From the NCBI GenBank assembly GCA_026018925.1, contig JAKSZU010000050.1, positions 806,001-870,000 of the forward strand: a stretch of 64,000 nucleotides of DNA, given 5' to 3'. Source of the stretch: Tupaia tana. Taxonomy: Eukaryota > Chordata > Mammalia > Scandentia > Tupaiidae. The notes below the pieces were generated by a model, which ran no database searches, was not told where the DNA came from, and was given only the letters and a program-made list of their open reading frames with translations. A program made the translations under genes and the position numbers. This document shows positions 51,101-62,045 of this stretch, one piece after another. Position 1 is the stretch's first letter. Every line of letters starts with the position of its first letter.

Positions 51101-51540
51101 GGTTGAGCTTAAGGTGCCCGCCTAGGGTCAGGGTTAGGTGTATGGTTTGATTTAGGCTTCAGGTTAGGTTAGGTTTGAACTTAGTTTTCGGGAATAAGTT
51201 TAGGGCTACTGTTAGTTTTCGATTAACTGTTACGGTTGGAGTTAGCGTGAGGGTCATGTTACGGTTGGGGTTGAGCTTAAGGTGTCCCCCTAGGGTTAGG
51301 CTTAGGTGTATGGTTTGATTTAGGCTTCAGGTTAGGTGAGGTTTGAACTTAGTTTGAGAGAGTAAGTTTAGGGTTACTGTTATTTTTCGGTTAACTGTTA
51401 CGTTTCGAGTTAGCGTCAGGGTCAGGGTAGTGTTGGGGTTGAGTTTAAGGTGTCCGCCTAGGGTTAGGGTTAGGTGTATGGTTTGATTTAGGCTTCAGGT
51501 TAGGTTAGGTTTAAACTTAGTTAGAGGGAGTAAGATTAGG
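48188..51540 (+). repeat. Higher-order repeat copy D (3353 bp)
   Basis: Near-identical to C and E, with all the C-E diagnostic states. It also has GGGTTTGGTC (shared with E and G) and GGTTTTATTTAGG near 48969 (shared with F but not C or E), so variants are distributed as a mosaic rather than as a simple tree. Confidence 0.93.
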
Positions 51541-54500
51541 GCTACTCTTAGTTTTCGGTTCAGTGTTATGGTTGGAGTTAGCGTGAGGGTCAAGTTAGGG
51601 TTGGGGTTGAGCTTAAGGTGTCTCCCTAGGGTTAGGGTTAGGTTTATGGTTTTATTTAGGCTTCAGGTTAGGTTAGGTTTGAACTTAGTTTGAGGGAGTA
51701 AGTTTAAGCCTACTGTTAGTTTTCGGTTCAGTGTTACGGTTGGATATAGCGTCAGGGTCAGGTTAGGGTTGGGGTTGAGCTTCAGGTGTCCGCCTAGGGT
51801 TAGGGTTAGGTCTATGGTTTGAGTAAGGCTTCAGGTTAGGTTAGGTTTGAACTTAGTTTGAGGGAGTAAGTTTAGGGCTACTGTTAGTTTTCGGTTCAGT
51901 GTTACGGATGGAGTTAGGGACAGGGTCAGGTTAGGTTGGGGGTTAAGCATAAGGTGTCCGCCTCGGGTTAGGGTTTGGTCTATGGTTTGATTTAGGCTTC
52001 AGGTTAGGTTACCTTTGAACATAGATTGAGTGAGTAAGTTTCAGCCTACTGTTAGTTTTCGATTCAGTGTTACGGTTGGAGTTAGCGTCAGGGTCAGGGT
52101 AGGGTTGGGGTTGAGTTTAAGGTGTCCGCCTAGGGTTAGGATTAGGTGTATGGTTTGATTTAGGCTTCAGGTTAGGTTAGGTTTAAACTTAGTTAGAGGG
52201 AGTAAGTTTAGGGCTACTGTTAGTTTTCGGTTCAGTGTTATGGTTGGAGTTAGCATGAGGGTCAGGTTAGGGTGGGGGTTGAGCTTCAGGTGTCTTCCAA
52301 GGGTTAGGGTTAGGTCTATGGTTTGAGTTAGGCTTCAGGTTAGGTTAGGTTTGAACTTAGTTTGAGGGAGTAAGTTTAGGGCTACTGTTAGTTTTCGGTT
52401 CAGTGTTACAGTTGGAGTTAGCGTGAGGGTAAGTTTAGGGTTGGGGTTGAGCTTAAGGTGTCCCCCTAGGGTTAGGGTTAGGTGTATGGTTTGATTTAGG
52501 CTTCAGGTTAGGTTAGGTTTGAACTTAGTTTGAGGGAGTAAGTTTAGGGCTACTGTTAGTTTTCGGTTCAGTGTTACGGTTGGAGTTAGCGTGAGGGTAG
52601 GGTTGGGGTTGAGTTTAAGGTGTCCGCCTAGGGTTAGGGTTAGGTGTATGGTTTGATTTAGGCTTCAGGTTAGGTTAGGTTTAAACTTAGTTAGAGGGAG
52701 TAAGTTTAGGGCTACTGTTAGTTTTCGGTTCAGTGTTATGGTAGGATTTAGCGTGAGGGTCAGATTAGGGTTTGGGTTGAGCTTAAGGTGTCCCCCTACT
52801 GTTAGGGTTAGGTTTATGGTTTGATTTAGGCATCAGGTTAGGTTAGGTTTGAACTTAGTTTGAGGGAGTAACTTTAAGCCTACTGTTATTTTTCGGTTCA
52901 GTGTTACGTTTGAAGATAGCGTCAGGGTCAGGTTAGGGTTGGGGTTGAGCTTCAGGTGTCCGTCTAGGGTTAGGGTTAGGTCTATGGTTTGAGTTAGGCT
53001 TCAGGTTAGGTTAGGTTTGAACTTAGTTTGAGGGAGTAAGTTTAGGGCTACTGTTAGTTTTCGGTTCAGTGTTACGGTTGGATTTAGCATCTGGGTCAGG
53101 TTAGGGTTGGGGTTGAGCTTAAGATGTCCGCCTAGGGTTAGGGTTAGGTGTATGGTTTGAGTTAGGCTTCAGGTTAGGTTAGGTTTGAACTTAGTTTGAG
53201 GGAGTAAGTTTAGGGCTATTGTTAGTTTTCGTTTCAGTGTTACAGTTCGAGTTATCGTCAGGGTCAGGGTAGGGTTGGGGTTGAGTTTAAATTGTCCGCC
53301 TAGGGTTATGATTAGGTGTATGGTTTGATTTAGGCTTCAGGTTAGGTTACGTTTGAACTTAGTTTGAGGGAGTAAGTTTAGGGCTACTGTTAGTTTTCGG
53401 TTCATTGTTACGGTTGGAGTTAGGGTCAGGGTCAGGTTAGGGTTGGGGTTGAGCTTAAGGTGTCCGCCTAGGGTTAGGGTTAGGTCTATGGTTTGAGTTA
53501 GGCTTCAGGTTAGGTTAGGTTTGAACTTAGTTTGAGGGAGTAAATTTAGGGCTACTGGTAGTTTTCGGTTCAGTGTTATGGTTGTAGATAGCGTCAGGGT
53601 CAGGTTAGTGTTGGGGTTGAGCTTCAGGTGTCCGACTAGGGTTATAGTTAGGTCTATGGTTGAGTTAGGCTCCAGGTTAGGTTAGGTTTGAACTTAGTTT
53701 GAGGGAGTAAGTTTAGGGCTACTGTTAATTTTCGGTTCAGTGTTACGGTTGGAGTTAGTGTCAGGGTCGGGTTAGTGATGTGGTTGAGCTTAAGATGTTC
53801 GCCTAGGGTTAGGATTAGGTGTATGGTTTGATTTAGGCTTCAGGTTAGATTAGGTTTGAACTTAGTTTGAGGGAGCAAGTTTAGGGCTATTGTTAGTTTT
53901 CGGTTCAGTGTTACGGTTCGAGTTAGCGTCAGGGTCAGTGTAGGGTTGGGGTTGAGTTTAAATTGTCCACCTAGGGTTATGATTAGGTGTATGGTTTGAT
54001 TTAGGCTTCAGGTTAGGTTACGTTTGAACTTAGTTTGAGGGAGTAAGTTTAGGGCTACTGTTAGTTTTCGCTTCAGTGTTACGGTTGGAGTTAGGGTCAG
54101 GGTCAGGTTAGGGTTGCGGTTGAGCTTAAGGTTTCCGCCTAGGGTTAGGGTTAGGTCTATGGTATGAGTTAGGCTCCAGGTTAGGTTAGGTTTGAACTTA
54201 GTTTGAGGGAGTAAGTTTAGGGCTACTGTTAATTTTCGTTTCAGTGTTACGATTGGAGTTAGTGTCAGGGTCAGGTTAGTGTTGTGGTTGAGCTTAAGAT
54301 GTTTGCCTAGGGTTAGGATTAGGTGTATGGTTTGATTTAGGCTTCAGGTTAGATTAGGTTTGAACTTAGTTTGAGGGAGTGTGTTTAGGTCTACTGTTAG
54401 TTTTCGGTTCAGAGTTACAGTTGGAGTTAGCGTTTGGGCCAGGTTAGGGTTGGGGTTGAGCTTAAGGTGCCCGCCTAGGGTCAGGGTTAGGTGTATGGTT

Positions 54501-54893
54501 TGATTTAGGCTTCAGGTTAGGTTAGGTTTGAACTTAGTTTTCGGGAATAAGTTTAGGGCTACTGTTAGTTTTCGATTAACTGTTACGGTTGGAGTTAGCG
54601 TGAGGGTCATGTTACGGTTGGGGTTGAGCTTAAGGTGTCCCCCTAGGGTTAGGCTTAGGTGTATGGTTTGATTTAAGCTTCAGGTTAGGTGAGGTTTGAA
54701 CTTAGTTTGAGAGAGTAAGTTTAGGGTTACTGTTATTTTTCGGTTAACTGTTACGTTTCGAGTTAGCGTCAGGGTCAGGGTAGTGTTGGGGTTGAGTTTA
54801 AGGTGTCCGCCTAGGGTTAGGGTTAGGTGTATGGTTTGATTTAGGCTTCAGGTTAGGTTAGGTTTAAACTTAGTTAGAGGGAGTAAGATTAGG
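51541..54893 (+). repeat. Higher-order repeat copy E (3353 bp)
   Basis: Near-identical to D; carries GGATATAGCG (51742), CCCCCTACTG, TCCGACTAGGG, TTTGGGCCAGG and GTAGTGTTGGGG. A private change is TTTAAGCTTCAGG near 54671, which creates a HindIII-type AAGCTT site. Confidence 0.93.
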
Positions 54894-57800
54894 GCTACTC
54901 TTAGTTTTCGGTTCAGTGTTATGGTTGGAGTTAGCGTGAGGGTCAAGTTAGGGTTGGGGTTGAGCTTAAGGTGTCTCCCTAGGGTTAGGGTTAGGTTTAT
55001 GGTTTTATTTAGGCTTCAGGTTAGGTTAGGTTTGAACTTAGTTTGAGGGAGTAAGTTTAAGCCTACTGTTAGTTTTCGGTTCAGTGTTACGGTTGGATAT
55101 AGCGTCAGGGTCAGGTTAGGGTTGGGGTTGAGCTTCAGGTGTCCGCCTAGGGTTAGGGTTAGGTCTATGGTTTGAGTAAGGCTTCAGGTTAGGTTAGGTT
55201 TGAACTTAGTTTGAGGGAGTAAGTTTAGGGCTACTGTTAGTTTTCGGTTCAGTGTTACGGATGGAGATAGGGACAGGGTCAGGTTAGGTTGGGGGTTAAG
55301 CATAAGGTGTCCGCCTCGGGTTAGGGTTAGGTCTATGGTTTGATTTAGGCTTCAGGTTAGGTTACTTTGAACTTAGATTGAGTGAGTAAGTTTCAGCCTA
55401 CTGTTAGTTTTCGATTCAGTGTTACGGTTGGAGTTAGCGTCAGGGTCAGGGTAGGGTTGGGGTTGAGTTTAAGGTGTCCGCCTAGGGTTAGGATTAGGTG
55501 TATGGTTTGATTTAGGCTTCAGGTTAGGTTAGGTTTAAACTTAGTTAGAGGGAGTAAGTTTAGGGCTACTGTTAGTTTTCGGTTCAGTGTTATGGTTGGA
55601 GTTAGCATGAGGGTCAGGTTAGGGTGGGGGTTGAGCTTCAGGTGTCTTCCAAGGGTTAGGGTTAGGTCTATGGTTTTATTTAGGCTTCAGGTTAGGTTAG
55701 GTTTGAACTTAGTTTGAGGGAGTAAGTTTAGGGCTACTGTTAGTTTTCGGTTCAGTGTTACAGTTGGAATTAGCGTGAGGGTAAGTTTAGGGTTGGGGTT
55801 GAGCTTAAGGTGTCCCCCTAGGGTTAGGGTTAGGTGTATGGTTTGATTTAGGCTTCAGGTTAGGTTAGGTTTGAACTTAGTTTGAGGGAGTAAGTTTAGG
55901 GCTACTGTTAGTTTTCGGTTCAGTGTTACGGTTGGAGTTAGCGTGAGGGTAGGGTTGGGGTTGAGTTTAATGTGTCCTCGTAGGGTTAGGGTTAGGTGTA
56001 TGGTTTGATTTAGGCTTCAGGTTAGGTTAGGTTTAAACTTAGTTAGAGGGAGTAAGTTTAGGGCTACTGTTAGTTTTCGGTTCAGTGTTATGGTAGGATT
56101 TAGCGTGAGGGTCAGATTAGGGTTTGGGTTGAGCTTAAGGTGTCCCCCTAGGGTTAGGGTTAGGTTTATGGTTTGATTTAGGCATCAGGTTAGGTTAGGT
56201 TTGAACTTAGTTTGAGGGAGTAACTTTAAGCCTACTGTTATTTTTCGGTTCAGTGTTACGTTTGAAGATAGCGTCAGGGTCAGGTTAGGGTTGGGGTTGA
56301 GCTTCAGGTGTCCGTCTAGGGTTAGGGTTAGGTCTATGGTTTGAGTTAGGCTTCAGGTTAGGTTAGGTTTGAACTTAGTTTGAGGGAGTAAGTTTAGGGC
56401 TACTGTTAGTTTTCGTTTCAGTGTTACGGTTGGATTTAGCATCTGGGTCAGGTTAGGGTTGGGGTTGAGCTTAAGATGTCCGCCTAGGGTTAGGGTTAGG
56501 TGTATGGTTTGAGTTAGGCTTCAGGTTAGGTTAGGTTTGAACTTAGTTTGAGGGAGTAAGTTTAAGGCTATTGTTAGTTTTCGTTTCAGTGTTACAGTTC
56601 GAGTTATCGTCAGGGTCAGGGTAGGGTTGGGGTTGAGTTTAAATTGTCCGCCTAGGGTTATGATTAGGTGTATGGTTTGATTTAGGCTTCAGGTTAGGTT
56701 ACGTTTGAACTTAGTTTGTGGGAGTAAGTTTAGGGCTACTGTTAGTTTTTGGTTCATTGTTATGGTTGGAGTTAGGTTCAGGGTCAGGTTAGGGTTGGGG
56801 TTGAGCTTAAGGTGTCCGCCTAGGGTTAGGGTTAGGTCTATGGTTTGAGTTAGGCTTCAGGTTAGGTTAGGTTTGAACTTAGTTTGAGGGAGTAAATTTA
56901 GGGCTACTGGTAGTTTTCGGTTCAGTGTTACGGTTGTAGATAGCGTCAGGTTCAGGTTAGTGTTGGGGTTGAGCTTCAGGTGTCCGCCTAGGGTTATAGT
57001 TAGGTCTATGGTTGAGTTAGGCTCCAGGTTAGGTTAGGTTTGAACTTAATTTGAGGGAGTAAGTTTAGGGCTACTGTTAATTTTCGGTTCAGTGTTACGG
57101 TTGGAGTTAGTGTCAGGGTCGGGTTAGTGTTGTGGTTGAGCTTAAGATGTTCGCCTAGGGTTAGGATTAGGTGTATGGTTTGATTTAGGCTTCAGGTTAG
57201 ATTAGGTTTGAACTTAGTTTGAGGGAGCAAGTTTAGGGTTATTGTTAGTTTTCGGTTCAGTGTTACGGTTCGAGTTAGCGTCAGGGTCAGTGTAGGGTTG
57301 GGGTTGAGTTTAAATTGTCCACCTAGGGTTATGATTAGGTGTATGGTTTGATTTAGGCTTCAGGTTAGGTTACGTTTGAACTTAGTTTGAGGGAGTAAGT
57401 TTAGGGCTACTGTTAGTTTTCGCTTCAGTGTTACGGTTGGAGTTAGGGTCAGGGTCAGGTTAGGGTTGCGGTTGAGCTTAAGGTTTCCGCCTAGGGTTAG
57501 GGTTAGGTCTATGGTATGAGTTAGGCTCCAGGTTAGGTTAGGTTTGAACTTAGTTTGAGGGAGTAAGTTTAGGGCTACTGTTAATTTTCGTTTCAGTGTT
57601 ACGATTGGAGTTAGTGTCAGGGTCAGGTTAGTGTTGTGGTTGAGCTTAAGATGTTTGCCTAGGGTTAGGATTAGGTGTATGGTTTGATTTAGGCTTCAGG
57701 TTAGATTAGGTTTGAACTTAGTTTGAGGGAGTGTGTTTAGGTCTACTGTTAGTTTTCGGTTCAGAGTTACAGTTGGAGTTAGCGTTTGGGTCAGGTTAGG

Positions 57801-58245
57801 GTTGGGGTTGAGCTTAAGGTGCCCGCCAAGGGTCAGGGTTAGGTGTATGGTTTGATTTAGGCTTCAGGTTAGGTTGGGTTTGAACTTAGTTTTCGGGAAT
57901 AAGTTTAGGGCTACTGTTAGTTTGCGATTAACTGTTACGGTTGGAGTTAGCGTGAGGGTCATGTTACGGTTGGGGTTGAGCTTAAGGTGTCCCCCTAGGG
58001 TTAGGCTTAGGTGTATGGTTTGATTTAGGCTTCAGGTTAGGTGAGGTTTGAACTTAGTTTGAGAGAGTAAGTTTAGGGTTACTGTTATTTTTCGGTTAAC
58101 TGTTACGTTTCGAGTTAGCGTCAGGGTCAGGGTAGGGTTGGGGTTGAGTTTAAGGTGTCCGCCTAGGGTTAGGGTTAGGTGTATGGTTTGATTTAGGCTT
58201 CAGGTTAGGTTAGGTTTAAACTTAGTTAGAGGGAGTAAGTTTAGG
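54894..58245 (+). repeat. Higher-order repeat copy F, chimeric (3352 bp)
   Basis: The front of this copy matches C-E (GGATATAGCG at 55095, GGTAGGATTTAG near 56094), but from about 56147 it has the states of A, B and the last partial copy H: CCCCCTAGGG, TCCGCCTAGGG, TTTGGGTCAGG, and TTACGGTTGTAGATAG and TTAGTGTTGTGG, which only F and H share. The switch lies between about 56100 and 56150. It is 1 bp short at GTTACTTTGAAC (about 55364). Confidence 0.9.
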
Positions 58246-59828
58246 GCTACTCTTAGTTTTCGGTTCAGTGTTATGGTTGGAGTTAGCGTGAGGGTCAGGT
58301 TAGGGTTGGGGTTGAGCTTAAGGTGTCTCCCTAGGGTTAGGGTTAGGTTTATGGTTTGATTTAGGCTTCAGGTTAGGTTAGGTTTGAACTTAGTTTGAGG
58401 GAGTAAGTTTAAGCCTACTGTTAGTTTTCGGTTCAGTGTTACGGTTGGAGATAGCGTCAGGGTCAGTTTAGGGTTGGGGTTGAGCTTCAGGTGTCCGCCT
58501 AGGGTTAGGGTTAGGTCTATGGTTTGAGTAAGGCTTCAGGTTAGGTTAGGTTTGAACTTAGTTTGAGGGAGTAAGTTTAGGGCTACTGTTAGTTTTCGGT
58601 TCAGTGTTACGGATGGAGTTAGGGACAGGGTCAGGTTAGGTTGGGGGTTAAGCATAAGGTGTCCGCCTCGGGTTAGGGTTTGGTCTATGGTTTGATTTAG
58701 GCTTCAGGTTAGGTTACCTTTGAACATAGATTGAGTGAGTAAGTTTCAGCCTACTGTTAGTTTTCGATTCAGTGTTACGGTTGGAGTTAGCGTCAGGGTC
58801 AGGGTAGGGTTGGGGTTGAGTTTAAGGTGTCCGCCTAGGGTTAGGATTAGGTGTATGGTTTGATTTAGGCTTCAGGTTAGGTTAGGTTTAAACTTAGTTA
58901 GAGGGAGTAAGTTTAGGGCTACTGTTAGTTTTCGGTTCAGTGTTATGGTTGGAGTTAGCATGAGGGTCAGGTTAGGGTGGGGGTTGAGCTTCAGGTGTCT
59001 TCCAAGGGTTAGGGTTAGGTCTATGGTTTGAGTTAGGCTTCAGGTTAGGTTAGGTTTGAACTTAGTTTGAGGGAGTAAGTTTAGGGCTACTGTTAGTTTT
59101 CGGTTCAGTGTTACAGTTGGAGTTAGCGTGAGGGTAAGTTTAGGGTTGGGGTTGAGCTTAAGGTGTCCCCCTAGGGTTAGGGTTAGGTGTATGGTTTGAT
59201 TTAGGCTTCAGGTTAGGTTAGGTTTGAACTTAGTTTGAGGGAGTAAGTTTAGGGCTACTGTTAGTTTTCGGTTCAGTGTTACGGTTGGAGTTAGCGTGAG
59301 GGTAGGGTTGGGGTTGAGTTTAAGGTGTCCGCCTAGGGTTAGGGTTAGGTGTATGGTTTGATTTAGGCTTCAGGTTAGGTTAGGTTTAAACTTAGTTAGA
59401 GGGAGTAAGTTTAGGGCTACTGTTAGTTTTCGGTTCAGTGTTATGGTTGGATTTAGCGTGAGGGTCAGGTTAGGGTTTGGGTTGAGCTTAAGTTGTCCCC
59501 CTATGGTTAGGTTTAGGTTTATGGTTTGATTTAGGCATCAGGTTAGGTTAGGTTTGAACTTAGTTTGAGGGAGTAACTTTAAGCCTACTGTTATTTTTCG
59601 GTTCAGTGTTACGTTTGAAGATAGCGTCAGGGTCAGGTTAGGGTTGGGCTTGAGCTTCAGGTGTCCGTCTAGGGTTAGGGTTAGGTCTATGGTTTGAGTT
59701 AGGCTTCAGGTTAGGTTAGGTTTGAACTTAGTTTGAGGGAGTAAGTTTAGGGCTACTGTTAGTTTTCGGTTCAGTGTTACGGTTGGATTTAGCATCTGGG
59801 TCAGGTTAGGGTTGGGGTTGAGCTTAAG
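58246..59828 (+). repeat. Higher-order repeat partial copy G (about 9.4 units)
   Basis: Follows the copy order up to TTAGCATCTGGGTCAGG, then leaves it at about 59828, where AGCTTAAGGTGTCCCCC replaces the expected AGCTTAAGATGTCCGCC. It has A/B-type states (GGAGATAGCG, GGTTGGATTTAG) rather than those of C-F. Confidence 0.88.
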
Positions 59829-62045
59829 GTGTCCCCCTAGGGTTAGGGTTAGGTGTATGGTTTGATTTAGGCTTCAGGTTAGGTTAGGTTTGAACTTAGT
59901 TTGAGAGAGTAAGTTTAGGGCTACTGTAACTTTTCGGTTAACTGTTACGGTTCGAGTTAGCGTCAGGGTCAGGGTAGTGTTGGGTCTAGTTTAAGGTGTC
60001 CGCTTATGGTTAGGTTCAGGTGTATGGTTGGATTTAGGCTCCATGTTAGGTTAGGTTTGAACTTAGTTTGAGGGAGTAAGTTTAGGGCTACTGTTAGTTT
60101 TGGGTTCAGTGTTATGGTTGGAGTTATAGTGAGGGTCAGGTTAGGGTTGGGGTTGAGCTTAAGGTGTCCCCCTAGGGTTAGGGTTACGTGTATGGTTTGA
60201 TTTAGGCTTCAGGTTAGGTTAGGTTTGAATTTAGTTTGAGGGAGTAAGTTTAGGGCTACTGTTAGTTTTCAGTTAACTGTTACGGTTGGAGTAAGCGTTA
60301 GGGTCAGGTTATGGTGCGGGTTAAGCATAAAGTGTCCGCCTAGGGCTAGGGTTAGGTCTATGGTTTGATTTAGGCTTCAGGTTAGGTTACGTTTGAACTT
60401 AGTTTGAGTGCGTAAGTTTAGGGCTACTGTTCGTTTTTGGTTCAGTGTTACGGTTGGTGTTAGCGTGAGGGTCAGGTTAGGGTTGGAGTTTAGCTTAAGG
60501 TGTCCGCCTAGGGTTAGGGTTAGGTCTATGGTTGAGTTAGGCTTCAGGTTAGGTTAGGTTTGAACTTAGTTTGAGGGAGTAAGTTTAGGGCTACTGTGAA
60601 TTTTCGGTTCAGTGTTACGGTTGGAGTTAGTGTCAGGGTCAGGTTAGTGTTGTGGTTGAGCTAAAGATGTTAGCCTAGGGTTAGGATTAGGTGTATGGTT
60701 TGACTTAGGCTTCAGGTTAGATTATTTTAGAACTTAGTTTGAGGGAGTATGTTTAGGTCTACTGTTAGTTTTCGGGTCCGCGTTATGGTTGGAGTGAGCG
60801 TGAGGGTCAGGTTAGGGTTGGGGTTGAGCTTAAGGTGTCCGCCTAAGGTTAGGGTTAGGTGTATGGTTTGATTCAAGCTTCAGGTTAGGTTAGGTTTGAA
60901 CTTAGTATTCTGGAGTAAGTTTAGGGCTACTGTTAGTATTCGGTTAACTGTTACGGTTGGAGTAAGCGTCAGGGTCAGGTTAGGTTGGGGGTTAAGCATA
61001 AGGTGTCTGCCTAGGGTTAGGGTTAGGTCTATGGTTCGATTTAGGCTTCAGGTTAGGTTACATTTGAACTTAGTTTGAGTGAGTAAGTTTAGGCCTACTG
61101 TTAGTTTTCGATTCAGTGTTACGGTTGGATTTAGCGTCAGGGTCAGTTTAGGGTTTGGGTTGAGCTTAAGGTGTCCGCCTAGGGTTAGGGTTAGGTCTAT
61201 TGTTTGAGTTAGGCTTCAGGATAGGTTATGTTTGAACTTAGTTTGTGTGAGTAAGTTTAGGGCTACTGTTAGTTTTCGGTTCAGTGTTACGGTTGGAGAT
61301 AGCGTCAGGGTCAGGTTAGGGTTGGGGTTGAGCTTCAGGTGTCCCCCTAGGGTTAGGGTTAGGTGTATGGTTTGATTTAGGCTTCAGGTTAGTTTAGGTT
61401 TGAACTTAGTTTGAGAGAGTAAGTTTAGGGCTACTGTTACTTTTCGGTTAACTGTTACGGTTCGAGTTAGCGTCAGGGTCAGGGTAGTGTTGGGTCTAGT
61501 TTAAGGTGTCCGCCTAGGGTTAGGTTCAGGTGTATGGTTTGATTTAGGCTCCATGTTAGGTTAGGTTTGAACTTAGTTTGAGGGAGTAAGTTTAGGGCTA
61601 CTGTTAGTTTTGGTTTCAGTGTTATGGATGGAGTTACCGTGAGGGTCAGGTTAGGGGTGGGGTTGAGCCTAAGGTGTCCGCCTAGGGTTAGGGTTAGGTG
61701 TATGGTTTGATTTAGGCTTCAGGTTAGGTTAGGTTTGAACTTAGTATTCGGGAGTAAGTTTAGGGCTACTGTTAGTTTTCGGTTAACTGTTACGGTTGGA
61801 GTAAGCGTCAGGGTCAGGTTAGGGTTGGGGTTGAGCTTAAGGTGTCCGCCTAGGGTTAGGGTTAGGTCTGTGGTTTGAGTTAGGCTTCAGGATAGGTTAC
61901 GTTTGAACTTAGTTTGTGTGAGTAAGTTTAGAGCTACTCTTAGTTTTCGGTTCAGTGTTACGGTTGGAGATAGCGTCAGGGTCAGGTTAGGGTTGGGGTT
62001 GAGTTTAAGGTGTCCGCCTAGGGTTAGGTTCAGGTGTATGGTTTG
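59829..62045 (+). repeat. Older-type block interrupting the higher-order array
   Basis: About 13 units that match 35.87-37.6 kb instead of the higher-order repeat: TTGGGTCTAGTTTAAGG at 59982 and 61492 (36018 and 37359 upstream), GTGTATGGTTGGATTTAGG, GCTCCATGTTAGG, TTTTCAGTTAACTG and GTATTCTGGAG or GTATTCGGGAG. It has one more unit than the upstream block between the two markers (1510 against 1341 bp). A plus-strand open frame at 60896-61078 is a by-product of TATTCTGGAG replacing the usual stop-containing TTTGAGGG. Confidence 0.82.
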
